Positions 33,766-42,627 of a stretch of 64,000 nt of DNA are shown piece after piece. The first letter of the stretch is position 1, and each line of letters begins with the position of its first letter. Origin of the DNA: Arthrobacter sp. B0490 (GTDB taxonomy: Bacteria; Actinomycetota; Actinomycetes; Actinomycetales; Micrococcaceae); the NCBI RefSeq assembly GCF_002929355.1, contig NZ_PJIR01000004.1, forward strand, positions 124,001 to 188,000, in the 5' to 3' direction. Under the pieces are notes generated by a model. That model made no database searches. It was not told the DNA's origin and worked only from the letters and a program-made list of their open reading frames with translations. A program made the translations under genes and the position numbers.

Positions 33766-34995
33766 TCAGGCCGTGTGGAGCCGGCGGCGTTCCCGGCGGT
33801 CCTTCACGGTGTCCGTGGAGAGGCTCAGTCCGAGGCCCGCGGCCACGAGCAGGATCATCACGAAGGGCAGGACGTCGAGGCCGATCCCGTCGAGCAGGAG
33901 CCCGCCGAGGAGAGCCCCGCCGCCGATGCCCACGTTGAACGCCGTCGTCTGCAGGGCCGCCGACAGGTCGCGGGTCCGGAAGGAGGCGGTGCGCAACATC
34001 CTCGTCTGCAGCATGGCCGGGATGCCGCCGAAGGCCGCGCCCCAGACGATCACGGCGATCAGGACCACCACGGTGTGGGCGGTGAAGAGCGCGAGCGTGA
34101 GGACGGCGGCCATGACCAGCAGCACGACGCCGGCGAAGGCCTTCCGGGGGAAGCGGTCGGCGGCGTAGCCCGCCCCGACGAGCCCGATGATGCCCGCACC
34201 GCCGTAGAGGAACAGGACCAGGGCCACGGAGCCGGGCTCGAAGGACGAGACGTCGGTCAGCCAGGGGGCGATGTACGTGTAGAACGTGTTCTGGCCCGTC
34301 AGCAGGATCAGGATGACGGTGCACAGGAGGAGGACACCGCGGAAGCTGGGGTCGCGGCGCAGCGGGACGTGCGTCTCGCCGGCCTTCCGTTCCACGTGGT
34401 GGTTCACGGGCGGCAGGAACTTCACGATCACGAGGGCGAGGACGGCGACGACCACGCCGATGATGGTGAACGCGGCGCGCCAGCCGAGGGCGTTGCCGAT
34501 CGCCGTACCCACCGGGACGCCGAGCACGAAGGCGGCCGTCCCGCCGCCGGCCGTGATGGCCACCGCCTTGCCGAGCTGGTGGGCCGGGACGAGGTGCGCC
34601 GAGTAGGCGGCGACGACGGCCCAGAACAGGCCGTGCGCGAGTCCGCCGAGGATGCGCGCCGCGACGAGGATGCCGTACGTCGGGGCGATGGCCGCGAGGA
34701 CGTTCGCCAGTGCGATCACCAGGAGGACGACGACGATCAGGGACTTGCGCGAGAAGCGCTGGGTCACGGCGGCCAGCGGTGTGGTGGCCACGACGACGGT
34801 GCCCGCGAAGATGGTCACGAGGTACCCGGCGGTGGAGATCCCGACGTCCAGGTCGCGGGCCATGGCGGGCAGGAGGCCGGTGGGCAGGAATTCGCTGGTC
34901 ACGGAGACGAAGATCGCCCCCGCGAGGGACAGCAGCCCCACGTAGGGGAACGGTGCGGCTTTCGCCGGGGTCTTCGGCGCGGAGGAGACAGACAA
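33766..34995 (-). CDS. MFS transporter (DHA1-type sugar/drug exporter)
   Basis: A 409-residue, twelve-helix major facilitator of the AraJ/YdhP-like group. It has SVTSEFLPTGLLPAMARDLD in TM1, GGLAHGLFWAVVAAYSAHLVP, GGGTAAFVLGVPVGTAIG (motif C, typical of antiporters) and GAAFGGIPAMLQTRMLRTA. It is probably an exporter of sugars or drugs. The start is uncertain: TTG 34995 begins LSVSSAPKTPAKAAPFPYVG, while the frame stays open upstream through low-complexity sequence. Confidence 0.87.
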   Translation of the reverse strand: MSVSSAPKTPAKAAPFPYVGLLSLAGAIFVSVTSEFLPTGLLPAMARDLDVGISTAGYLVTIFAGTVVVATTPLAAVTQRFSRKSLIVVVLLVIALANVLAAIAPTYGILVAARILGGLAHGLFWAVVAAYSAHLVPAHQLGKAVAITAGGGTAAFVLGVPVGTAIGNALGWRAAFTIIGVVVAVLALVIVKFLPPVNHHVERKAGETHVPLRRDPSFRGVLLLCTVILILLTGQNTFYTYIAPWLTDVSSFEPGSVALVLFLYGGAGIIGLVGAGYAADRFPRKAFAGVVLLVMAAVLTLALFTAHTVVVLIAVIVWGAAFGGIPAMLQTRMLRTASFRTRDLSAALQTTAFNVGIGGGALLGGLLLDGIGLDVLPFVMILLVAAGLGLSLSTDTVKDRRERRRLHTA

Positions 34996-35185
34996 GGGGT
35001 ACCAATCATCGGGAGTGCCGGCGGTCGTCGCCCCGGTTGCGCCGTTGAGAACCGGAAGGCGTGGCGGAGTCAGCGCCCGGTGGCGCGACTCCATGGGTGG
35101 GTAACGCGGAGGAGCCGTGCCGCATTCCTGCACCCCCGTTGTGGCTCCCCGTTGTGCCTCGCCGTCGGGCCGCCGCGCCGGTCGC

Positions 35186-35217
35186 CCGGACCCGCGGGGT
35201 CTCCCCCGCGGGTCCGG
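35186..35217 (-). terminator. Terminator downstream of the galactanase operon
   Basis: A perfect 14-bp stem: CCGGACCCGCGGGG (35186-35199) with 35204-35217 around a 4-base loop. Confidence 0.7.
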
Positions 35218-35220
35218 TGG

Positions 35221-35330
35221 CCCGCCCCGGGTCTGCGGCGAGGAACACCGCCCGCCCCGGGTCTGCGGCGAGGAACACCGCCCGCCCCGGGTCTGCGGCG
35301 AGGAACACCCCCCGCCCCGGATCTGCCGCG
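35221..35330. repeat. 30-base tandem repeat, three full copies and a diverged fourth
   Basis: Units begin CCCGCCCCGGGTCTGCGGCG at 35221, 35251 and 35281, identical except for the last base of the third. A diverged fourth unit starts at 35311. It lies in the 3' flank of the GH53 gene. It is probably prone to copy-number change. Confidence 0.9.
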
Positions 35331-35355
35331 GGCAGCGCTGCCCACTTCCGCGCAA

Positions 35356-36984
35356 CTACCTGCGGCGCGGTTCCGGGTCCGGGGCGAACTCGGCGAGGGC
35401 GGGAAGCGCCCGTCCGTCGAAGTCGAACATCGCCTGGTTCTCCCACGCGTTGCCGCTCGCCGGGTCCGCCGGGTCCCAGCCGTTGCCCTCGACGGCGGTC
35501 CACGCCGGCTCCCAGCTCACGACGCCGATGCCGCGGCCACCCGGGGCGGAGGCGACGACGTCCTGGATCGCCCGGAAGTTCGCCGCCTGACCCTCGGGGG
35601 TCGCCGGGTAGCCCGGCACCAGCTGTGACTCGAGTGCGACGACGTTCTCCCACGGGTCCACGGGGTCATCGGCCAGGGTGAAGGGGTAGGAGTTCTCGAC
35701 GACGAGCACCTCCCGGTCGTACCGCGCGGACAGCGTGGTGACCGCATTCTGCAGGTCGGCCATCGACCCGTGCCAGAAGCCGTAATAGGAGAGCCCGATG
35801 GTGTCGAACTGCACGCCGCGCGCCGTCACCTCGTCGAACCACCAGGTCAGCCCGCCGACGCCGTTGTTGATGTTGGTCAGGTGCAGGATCACGTCGGTGG
35901 ACGCGTCCACGTCCTTGACGGCGCGGGAACCGGCGGACAGGAAGAGTGCCAGGTCGTCCCACTGCGCGCCGTCGACGCCGTCGCCCGGGATCACGTCCCA
36001 GGTCTGGCCGAGGGGCCAGAGCATGCCCGGGTTGATCTCGTTGCCGACCTGCACGGCGTCCGCCGTCGCCCCGGCGTCCTTCAGGGCGGTGAGCACCTCG
36101 GAGGTGTGCCGATAGACCTCGTCGGCCACCGCCTGCGGGGCGAGGCCCACCCAGGCAGCCGGCATCCCCTGGGCCCCGGGATCCGTCCAGCGGTCGCTGT
36201 AGTGGAAGTCGACGAGCACCTGCATGCCGGCGGCCTTCGCGCGCTTCGCCGTCGCCACGACCTCGTCGGTGGTGTTGTACCCGTCGGCCGGATCGACCCA
36301 CACCTTCAGCCGCACCACCGTGGCACCCGCGTCCGCGAAGGCCCGGACGGCGTCGACGGGGCGTCCGGCGGCGTCGAGGTACACGGCGCCCAGGTCCTCG
36401 TTCTTGGCCAGGTTGGAGAGATCGGCACCACGGACCGCGCGGGACACCCCGCCGGGCGTGAGGGTGACGTCGTCGACCACCACCCAGTCCCCGGCGGTGC
36501 CGCGCGTCTCGACGACGACCTCGCAGGAAGCCCTGGTCACGTAGGCGTCCGCGGCGATGGTCAGCCACGCCCCGTCCTGGGCAGTGGACGGGATGACGGT
36601 CTCGCCGTCGGTCCCGCAGTTCCGCAGACCGATGCGGGACGCCGCCAGGGAGCCCTCCGACTTCACGCGGGCGGACCCCGTCCACCAGCCCTCCGCCAGC
36701 CGGCCCGTCTTCTGCCGCGCGGAGACGGTCCCGTCCCCGGAGAGGCGCTGGGTGAGGTGCGCACCCTCGGCGTCGGTCTCGACGGTGGTCGAGCGCGGGG
36801 CGCCCGTGGTCTTCCAGCCGGTCAGGCCCTCGTCGAAGCCGGGGTTGACCAGGCCGGATCCGGCAGATGGGGTGGCCCCCGCCGCGGGGACCCCCGCCGA
36901 CAGCGCGAGGGTCGCGAGCACCGAGGCCGCGACCACCGTCCTCGCCCGGGGGGCCATGCGCGTGCGTGCTCGGGTGTTCTTCAT
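35356..36984 (-). CDS. Secreted arabinogalactan endo-beta-1,4-galactanase (GH53) with N-terminal CBM-like domain
   Basis: A 542-residue exported enzyme. The signal peptide is ~1-37. Residues ~42-180 form a beta-sandwich carbohydrate-binding-like domain (LVNPGFDEGLTGWKTTG). The GH53 barrel spans ~185-530, with acid/base Glu316 in VQVGNEINPG and nucleophile Glu430 in VLVVENSYPF. It cleaves beta-1,4-galactan side chains of type I arabinogalactan/rhamnogalacturonan I. The ribosome site GAGGAGG precedes ATG 36984. It lies 60 bases behind the GH42 gene on the same strand, so probably one operon. Confidence 0.94.
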   Translation of the reverse strand: MKNTRARTRMAPRARTVVAASVLATLALSAGVPAAGATPSAGSGLVNPGFDEGLTGWKTTGAPRSTTVETDAEGAHLTQRLSGDGTVSARQKTGRLAEGWWTGSARVKSEGSLAASRIGLRNCGTDGETVIPSTAQDGAWLTIAADAYVTRASCEVVVETRGTAGDWVVVDDVTLTPGGVSRAVRGADLSNLAKNEDLGAVYLDAAGRPVDAVRAFADAGATVVRLKVWVDPADGYNTTDEVVATAKRAKAAGMQVLVDFHYSDRWTDPGAQGMPAAWVGLAPQAVADEVYRHTSEVLTALKDAGATADAVQVGNEINPGMLWPLGQTWDVIPGDGVDGAQWDDLALFLSAGSRAVKDVDASTDVILHLTNINNGVGGLTWWFDEVTARGVQFDTIGLSYYGFWHGSMADLQNAVTTLSARYDREVLVVENSYPFTLADDPVDPWENVVALESQLVPGYPATPEGQAANFRAIQDVVASAPGGRGIGVVSWEPAWTAVEGNGWDPADPASGNAWENQAMFDFDGRALPALAEFAPDPEPRRR

Positions 36985-37044
36985 GCGTCCTCCTCGACGT
37001 GGTTCCCCGGGTGGGGCTTGCGGTGCTGCGGTCTGCGGTGCTGC

Positions 37045-39129
37045 CTACTGTGCGGTCTGCTGCCGGTGCTCGACGACGGCGGATCCGCCCGCCGCGAGCG
37101 GATCGCCTGCCGCGACGGTCGCACCGCTGACGAGGTCGGTCCCGCCGACGGGGAGCGGTGCATCCGCGTCGGTGTGGTTGAGCACGAAGGTGAACGCGGT
37201 GCCGTCCGCGGTGCGGCTGACGATCTCGACGCCGTGCCCGGACGGCCCGTCGGGGATGCCGGCGGCGGCGAGGGCCTCACCCAGCAGTGCGTCGAGGGCC
37301 GCGGCGGCGGGGCGCGTGGAGATGTACCACGCGGTGCCCCTGCCGTAAGCATTGACGGTCACGGCGGGCTTGCCGGCGGCCGGACCGGACCTGTAGGCGG
37401 TGTGCGGCTGCGCCCCGTGGAGTTCCAGGTCCTCCGCCCAGACATCGGCGGTGGAGCCGTCGTCGAGGGTCACGGTCTCGTGCTCGCGCAGGGGGAGCCA
37501 CTCGGCGACCGTCAGGCCGAGGACGTCCCGCAGCTGGCCGGGGTGACCTCCGGCGGGGACGGTGTCGTGGTCGTCGACGATGCCCGAGAAGAAGGACACC
37601 ACGAGGTTGCCGCCCTCCGCCACGTAGGACTCCAGGTTCAGGCGCGCCGTGGGCGAGACGGCGTAGAGGGCGGGCGCGAGCACGAGGTCGTACCGGCCGA
37701 GGCCCTGCTCGGGGTGGGCGAAGTCGACCGTCACGTTCCGCTGCCACAGGGCCGTGTAGTAGGCCTCGATGCGCTCGCGGTGGTCCAGGTCCACGGAGGG
37801 CCGCCATTCCAGGTCCTGTGCCCAGAAGGACTCGGTGTCCCACAGGATGGCCACCCGGGCCGGGACGGTCGAGCCGCGGACCGCGGAGGCGCGTCCGAGA
37901 GTGCGCCCGAGTTCGGTCACCTCGCGGAAGATCCGCGAGTCCGTCCCCTGGTGCGGGACCATCGCGGAGTGGAACTTCTCGGCGCCGAACCGGGACGCCC
38001 TGAACTGGAAGAACATGACGGCGTCCGCGCCGCGGGCCACGTGGGCGAGGCTGTTGCGGAGCATCTCGCCGGGCCGCTTGGCGATGTTGCGGGGCTGCCA
38101 GTTCACGGCCGACGTCGAGTGTTCCATGAGCATCCACGGCCTGCCCCCGGCGAGGGACCGCGTGAAGTCCGCGTCGAGCGCGAGGAGCACGTGGTTGTCC
38201 GTGCGCTCGGCGGTCAGGTAGTGGTCGTTGGCGACGACGTCTACCTCGCGCGCCCAGGACCAGTAGTCCAGCGAGGGGCAGCTGGTGGCCATGAAGTTGG
38301 TGGTGACCGGCAGGTCCGGGGTGTGCTGCCGGATGACGTCGCGCTCGAGGACGTAGCACTCGAGCAGCGCGTCGGAGGTGAACCGCTTGAAGTCGAGGCG
38401 GTGGGCCGGGTTGACCACGGTGGCGCTGAGCCGCGGGGCGTCGACCTCGTCCCAGGCGCCGTAGCGCTGACCCCAGAAGGTGGTGCCCCAGGCGGCGTTG
38501 AGCGCCTCGAGGGAGCCGTAGCGCTTCGAGAGCCACCGGCGGAAGGCCAGGACCGACTGCTCCGAGTAGCACTCGCTGATCGGTGCTCCGTACTCGTTGT
38601 GGACGTGCCACATGCGCAGCGCCGGGTGGCCGGCGTAGCGACGGGCGAGTTCGCCGGTGATGCGCACTGCGTGGCGGCGGTAGTCGGGCGAGCTCGGGGA
38701 CGCCATGCCGCGGGATCCATGGCCGAGCGTCACCCCGTCGCGGGTCACGGGCCGGGCCTGCGGGTACTTCGCCCAGAACCAGGCGGGCGGCGCGGCCGTC
38801 GGGGTACCGAGGTCGACGTCGATGCCCGAGGAGGCGAGCAGGTCCAGGATGTCGTCGAGGAAGGTGAAGTCGAACTCGCCGTCGCGCGGCTCCAGCAGGG
38901 CCCAGGAGAAGATGCCGATGCTGACCAGGTTGATGCCCGCCTGCTGCATGAGGGCGATGTCCTCGAGCCACACGTGCCGCGGCCACTGCTCCGGGTTGTA
39001 GTCCCCGCCGTAGCGGAGCTGCCGGGTGCCGCCGGGCCAGGACCGGGTGGCGGGAGCGGCGCTGGGAGCTGGAACGGCGGTGCCCGCGGAGGCGCCCCGG
39101 GTGGTGACCTCGGACTGGTCAAGCGACAT
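37045..39129 (-). CDS. Intracellular beta-galactosidase (GH42)
   Basis: A 694-residue enzyme with no signal peptide. GH42 features are YGGDYNPEQWP, acid/base Glu179 in HNEYG and nucleophile Glu336 in LMEHSTSAVNW, with the family trimerisation domain after ~400 and a C-terminal beta domain. It should hydrolyse beta-1,4-galacto-oligosaccharides brought in by the divergent ABC importer. The cysteine zinc cluster seen in some GH42 members is not apparent. Its promoter region is shared with the importer and holds a LacI-type operator. Confidence 0.95.
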   Translation of the reverse strand: MSLDQSEVTTRGASAGTAVPAPSAAPATRSWPGGTRQLRYGGDYNPEQWPRHVWLEDIALMQQAGINLVSIGIFSWALLEPRDGEFDFTFLDDILDLLASSGIDVDLGTPTAAPPAWFWAKYPQARPVTRDGVTLGHGSRGMASPSSPDYRRHAVRITGELARRYAGHPALRMWHVHNEYGAPISECYSEQSVLAFRRWLSKRYGSLEALNAAWGTTFWGQRYGAWDEVDAPRLSATVVNPAHRLDFKRFTSDALLECYVLERDVIRQHTPDLPVTTNFMATSCPSLDYWSWAREVDVVANDHYLTAERTDNHVLLALDADFTRSLAGGRPWMLMEHSTSAVNWQPRNIAKRPGEMLRNSLAHVARGADAVMFFQFRASRFGAEKFHSAMVPHQGTDSRIFREVTELGRTLGRASAVRGSTVPARVAILWDTESFWAQDLEWRPSVDLDHRERIEAYYTALWQRNVTVDFAHPEQGLGRYDLVLAPALYAVSPTARLNLESYVAEGGNLVVSFFSGIVDDHDTVPAGGHPGQLRDVLGLTVAEWLPLREHETVTLDDGSTADVWAEDLELHGAQPHTAYRSGPAAGKPAVTVNAYGRGTAWYISTRPAAAALDALLGEALAAAGIPDGPSGHGVEIVSRTADGTAFTFVLNHTDADAPLPVGGTDLVSGATVAAGDPLAAGGSAVVEHRQQTAQ

Positions 39130-39206
39130 GAGAAATCCCCTTCGACTGTGTGCGCTCCCAGTTGTAGCACGGACCGGAGATGCAGCGGTAGCTCCATCAG
39201 CCTTTC

Positions 39207-39249
39207 TTGACAGCCCTACGGTGCCCGTGCGCTACTGGAACCGCTCACA
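39207..39249 (+). promoter_or_regulatory. Promoter and LacI-type operator of the galactan importer
   Basis: -35 TTGACA (39207-39212), then a weak -10 (GCTACT, 39231-39236, 18-base spacer). TGGAACCGCTCACA (39236-39249) fits the CcpA/LacI-family consensus TGWAANCGNTNWCA at all but one position and overlaps the transcription start. The repressor is probably the LacI protein encoded at the end of this operon; control of the divergent GH42-GH53 genes is plausible. Confidence 0.6.
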
Positions 39250-39307
39250 GTCTGGCGCCGTTCTCGTTCGAGGGGCGTACTGGATTGCTTTCGACAAGGA
39301 GGACGAA

Positions 39308-40609
39308 ATGCGTTCAATTCTTCGCGTCGGTGCCATGGCTACCGTCGCTGCCACCGCCCTGCTGACCGCGGGGTGCTCGAGCCCCGCCGCGGACGAACCC
39401 GCCGCCGAGGGGCCCGTGGAGCTCAGCTTCTGGGCCTGGGCCCCGAACATCGAGAAGGTGGTGGAGCTGTGGAACGAGGAGAACCCTGACATCAAGGTCA
39501 CCGTCAGCAAGCAGGACGGCGGCGATCCCGCCATCACCAAGCTCCTCACCGCGATCAACGCCGGCAGCGGTGCCCCGGACCTGATCCAGGCCGAGTACCA
39601 GAAGATCCCCACCCTCGTGGCCTCGGACGCCCTGGCGGACATCTCGGCGGACGCCGGTGACCTCGAGGAGAAGTTCCCCGAGGGCGTCTGGGATTCGGTG
39701 ACGCTCGGCGGGGACGCCCTCTACGCGGTGCCGCAGGATTCCGGGCCCATGATGTTCTACTACCGCGAGGACATCCTGAAGGAGCTCGGCCTCGAGGTAC
39801 CCACCACCTGGGAGGAGTACGCCGACGTCGCCCGCGCCGTCCACGCCTCCGACCCGAAGCGCTACCTCGGCACGTTCTCCGCGAACGACGCAGGCTGGTT
39901 CGCGGGCATGGCCCAGCAGGCCGGTACGTCCTGGTGGAGCATCGACGGCGATTCCTGGGGCGTCGACATCGACAGCGAGGCCACCGAGAAGGTCGCGTCG
40001 TTCTGGGGCGGCCTCGTCGAGGAGGGCGCCATCGACAACAAGCCGATGTACACGCCCGAGTGGAACGCCGGCCTGAACGACGGCAGCCAGGTCGGCTGGC
40101 TCAGCGCGGTCTGGGCTCCCGGAGTCCTCTCCGGCAACGCCGCCGACACCGCGGGCCTGTGGAAGGCGGCGCCCATGCCGCAGTGGGAGGGGGAGGATGC
40201 CACGGGGAACTGGGGCGGATCCTCCACGGCCGTCACCTCGCAGAGCGAGCATGCCGCGGCGGCCACCGAGTTCGCCACGTGGATGAACACCGACCCGGAG
40301 GCCGTGCAGGCGCTCGTCACGGAATCCGGCATCTACCCGGCGGCGAGCGACGAGGCCGAGGCGTCCCTCTCGACGGCTCCCGAGTTCTTCAGCAACCAGC
40401 CCGACTTCTACGACGTCGCCGCCGACGTGGCCCAGACGGTCAGCCCGTTCACCTACGGACCGAACGTGAATGTCGCCTTCAGCGCCTACAACGACGAGTT
40501 CGCCAAGGCAGCCGACGCGAAGACGGAGTCCGCCTTCGTCGACGCCCTGCAGGCCATGCAGGAGATCACGGTCACCGACCTCGAGGACAACGGCTTCAAC
40601 GTCAAGTAG
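39308..40609 (+). CDS. Sugar ABC transporter substrate-binding lipoprotein (family 1)
   Basis: A 433-residue binding protein. The lipobox is LTAGC (Cys ~23), then VELSFWAWAPNIEKVVELWN. The mature domain has GSGAPDLIQAEYQKIPTLVA and YAVPQDSGPMMFYYREDILK, typical of oligosaccharide-binding family 1. AAGGAGG sets ATG 39308. The two permeases follow, but no ATPase gene, so the importer probably borrows a shared MsiK/UgpC-type ATPase (inference from actinobacterial practice). Ligand is inferred to be galacto-oligosaccharides from the GH42/GH53 context. Confidence 0.93.
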   Translation: MRSILRVGAMATVAATALLTAGCSSPAADEPAAEGPVELSFWAWAPNIEKVVELWNEENPDIKVTVSKQDGGDPAITKLLTAINAGSGAPDLIQAEYQKIPTLVASDALADISADAGDLEEKFPEGVWDSVTLGGDALYAVPQDSGPMMFYYREDILKELGLEVPTTWEEYADVARAVHASDPKRYLGTFSANDAGWFAGMAQQAGTSWWSIDGDSWGVDIDSEATEKVASFWGGLVEEGAIDNKPMYTPEWNAGLNDGSQVGWLSAVWAPGVLSGNAADTAGLWKAAPMPQWEGEDATGNWGGSSTAVTSQSEHAAAATEFATWMNTDPEAVQALVTESGIYPAASDEAEASLSTAPEFFSNQPDFYDVAADVAQTVSPFTYGPNVNVAFSAYNDEFAKAADAKTESAFVDALQAMQEITVTDLEDNGFNVK

Positions 40610-40638
40610 GAGCAGTCCAGCAGGAGCACCAGTACCAG

Positions 40639-40676
40639 CGGTGCCGCCGCCTCCCGGGCGGGAGGCGGCGGCACCG
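40639..40676 (+). terminator. Intercistronic hairpin between binding protein and permease
   Basis: A perfect 17-bp stem (40639-40655 with 40660-40676) around GGGC, in the 86-base gap inside the operon. It probably acts as a partial terminator or mRNA stabiliser giving more binding protein than permease. Confidence 0.75.
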
Positions 40677-40695
40677 ACGTTCGAAGGGGAACACC

Positions 40696-41712
40696 GTGAG
40701 CGTTCAGCCAGCAGTATCCGGTAGCACCGTCGTCCGGAGCGGGGACGGCCAGGCCGGCCCGCCGTCGTCCGCGCGCGGTGGCCGCAGTCCCGGGCGACCC
40801 CGGTCGCACCGCTTCAGGTCACGCGTCCTCACGCCGTACCTGATGCTCGCTCCCGGCATCGTCCTGTTCGCCGTGTTCATGGCGGCACCCATTCTCTACA
40901 CGCTGTACCTCAGCTTCCAGCGCGTGGAGGTCTCCGGCCTCGGGCTCGGCTCGGGCGCGCGCAAGCAGGTCTTCGCGGGCCTGGACAACTACGCGGCCGC
41001 CCTCGGCGACCCCGAGTTCGGCGCAAGTGTCGGCCGGGTCCTCACGTACGGCGCCATCCTGATCCCGTGCATGCTGGGGCTCGCGCTGCTGTTCGCCCTC
41101 CTGCTGGACTCGCGGAGGTCCAGGGCCACCACGTTCTCGCGCGTCGCGATCTTCCTGCCCTACGCGGTGCCCGCGGTCATCAGCTCGCTGCTGTGGGGTT
41201 TCCTCTACCTGCCGTCCGTCAGCCCCTTCTACTACCTGACCGAGCGGCTCGGCATCGAGATGCCCCAGATCCTCTCCTCGCAGCTCATCATGTTCGGGAT
41301 CGCGAACATCGCCCTGTGGGGTGGCGTGGGCTTCAACATGATCGTCATCTACACCTCGCTGAAGGCCGTCCCGAACGACATCTATGAGGCGGCACGGCTC
41401 GACGGCGCCTCCGAGACGCAGATCGCCCTCCGGATCAAGATCCCCATCGTGACACCGTCGCTCATCATGACGGCCCTGTTCTCCATCGTCGCGACGCTCC
41501 AGGTCTTCGCCGAGCCGACGACGCTGCGGCCGCTCACCAACACGCTCTCCACGAGCTGGACGCCCCTCATGAAGGTCTACCGCGACGCGTTCACGCGCGA
41601 CGACATCTACTCCGCCGCGGCGAGCTCGATCGTCATCGCCGCCGCGACGCTCCTGATCTCCTTCGTATTCCTCCGCGTGGTCCAGAAGCGCGCCTTCGGA
41701 CAGGAAGACTGA
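40696..41712 (+). CDS. Sugar ABC transporter permease 1 (MalF-like)
   Basis: A 338-residue membrane subunit. It has a ~45-residue cytoplasmic Gly/Ser/Arg-rich N-terminus, then six helices. The EAA loop is YEAARLDGASETQIALRIKIPIV, which docks the ATPase. GTG 40696 follows AAGGGGA. It ends two bases before the second permease gene. Confidence 0.94.
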   Translation: MSVQPAVSGSTVVRSGDGQAGPPSSARGGRSPGRPRSHRFRSRVLTPYLMLAPGIVLFAVFMAAPILYTLYLSFQRVEVSGLGLGSGARKQVFAGLDNYAAALGDPEFGASVGRVLTYGAILIPCMLGLALLFALLLDSRRSRATTFSRVAIFLPYAVPAVISSLLWGFLYLPSVSPFYYLTERLGIEMPQILSSQLIMFGIANIALWGGVGFNMIVIYTSLKAVPNDIYEAARLDGASETQIALRIKIPIVTPSLIMTALFSIVATLQVFAEPTTLRPLTNTLSTSWTPLMKVYRDAFTRDDIYSAAASSIVIAAATLLISFVFLRVVQKRAFGQED

Positions 41713-41713
41713 C

Positions 41714-42610
41714 ATGGCCGACACTCTCACCCCGCCCCTCACGCCGTCGCTCCGACCCCGCCGCGACAGCGTCCACGGCCACGAGAAGCCGAGTGCCGTC
41801 GCCACCGCACTGCTGCTCCTCGGTGCGCTCTACTGCCTGCTGCCGGTGTTCTGGGTCGTCATGGCCTCCACCAAGGACGGCTCGGAGCTCTTCTCCACGT
41901 TCACGTTCGCCCCCAGCACGCACCTGTTCGACAACATCGCGGAACTGAGCGCGTACCGGGACGGGCTCTTCTGGCGGTGGATGGCGAACACCGCGCTGTA
42001 TGCCGGCGCGGGCGCCATCGCCTCCACCTTCGTCTCGGCACTCTCCGGCTACGTCCTCGCGAAGTTCGCCTTCCCCGGCAAGGGGGCCGTCTTCAACATC
42101 CTGCTCATGGGTGTGCTGGTCCCCGGCGTCATCCTGGCGATCCCTCAGTACTTCCTGATGGCGCAGCTCGGCCTCACCAACACCTACTGGGCCGTGTTCC
42201 TGCCGCAGATCATCAGCCCCTACGGCATCTACCTGGCACGCATCTACGCCGCAGCGGCCGTGCCCACCGACGTCGTCGAGGCCGCCCGGACCGACGGCGC
42301 CAGCGAGATGGGGATCTTCGCCCGCATCGCCATGCCGATGATGCTGCCCGGGCTGGTGACCATCTTCCTGTTCCAGTTCGTCGCCATCTGGAACAACTTC
42401 ATGCTGCCGTACATCATGCTGGGCGACGACACCCTCTTCCCCATCACGGTGGGCCTCAACGGCCTGCTGAACCAGGGGGCGTCCGCGCCCGCGCTCTACA
42501 CGCTCGTCGTGACCGGCGCGCTCCTGTCCATCCTGCCGCTCATCCTGATGTTCCTGCTCCTGCAGCGGTTCTGGCGCGTGGATCTGGCCGCGGGCGCCGT
42601 CAAGGCCTGA
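41714..42610 (+). CDS. Sugar ABC transporter permease 2 (MalG-like)
   Basis: A 298-residue membrane subunit with six helices. The EAA loop is VEAARTDGASEMGIFARIAMPMM. It pairs with the first permease to form the channel for the galacto-oligosaccharide importer. The start ATG is one base after the previous stop. The lacI gene follows after 17 bases, so transcription is probably continuous. Confidence 0.95.
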   Translation: MADTLTPPLTPSLRPRRDSVHGHEKPSAVATALLLLGALYCLLPVFWVVMASTKDGSELFSTFTFAPSTHLFDNIAELSAYRDGLFWRWMANTALYAGAGAIASTFVSALSGYVLAKFAFPGKGAVFNILLMGVLVPGVILAIPQYFLMAQLGLTNTYWAVFLPQIISPYGIYLARIYAAAAVPTDVVEAARTDGASEMGIFARIAMPMMLPGLVTIFLFQFVAIWNNFMLPYIMLGDDTLFPITVGLNGLLNQGASAPALYTLVVTGALLSILPLILMFLLLQRFWRVDLAAGAVKA

Positions 42611-42627
42611 ACACGCCGGGATACGCT

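Larger units (their letters stand above)
34996..35355. other. 360-base intergenic region with hairpins and tandem repeat
   Basis: No gene. From left to right: the MFS leader with a hairpin GGAGTC..GCGCC/GGCGCGACTCC (35066-35092, one bulged A), a 14-bp perfect terminator stem, and three-plus copies of a 30-base tandem repeat abutting the end of the galactanase gene. The hairpin and repeat have separate entries. Confidence 0.6.

Noticed and set aside
35221..35330. CRISPR array
   Set aside because: The 30-base units are directly adjacent with no spacers, so this is a simple tandem repeat; no cas genes are present.
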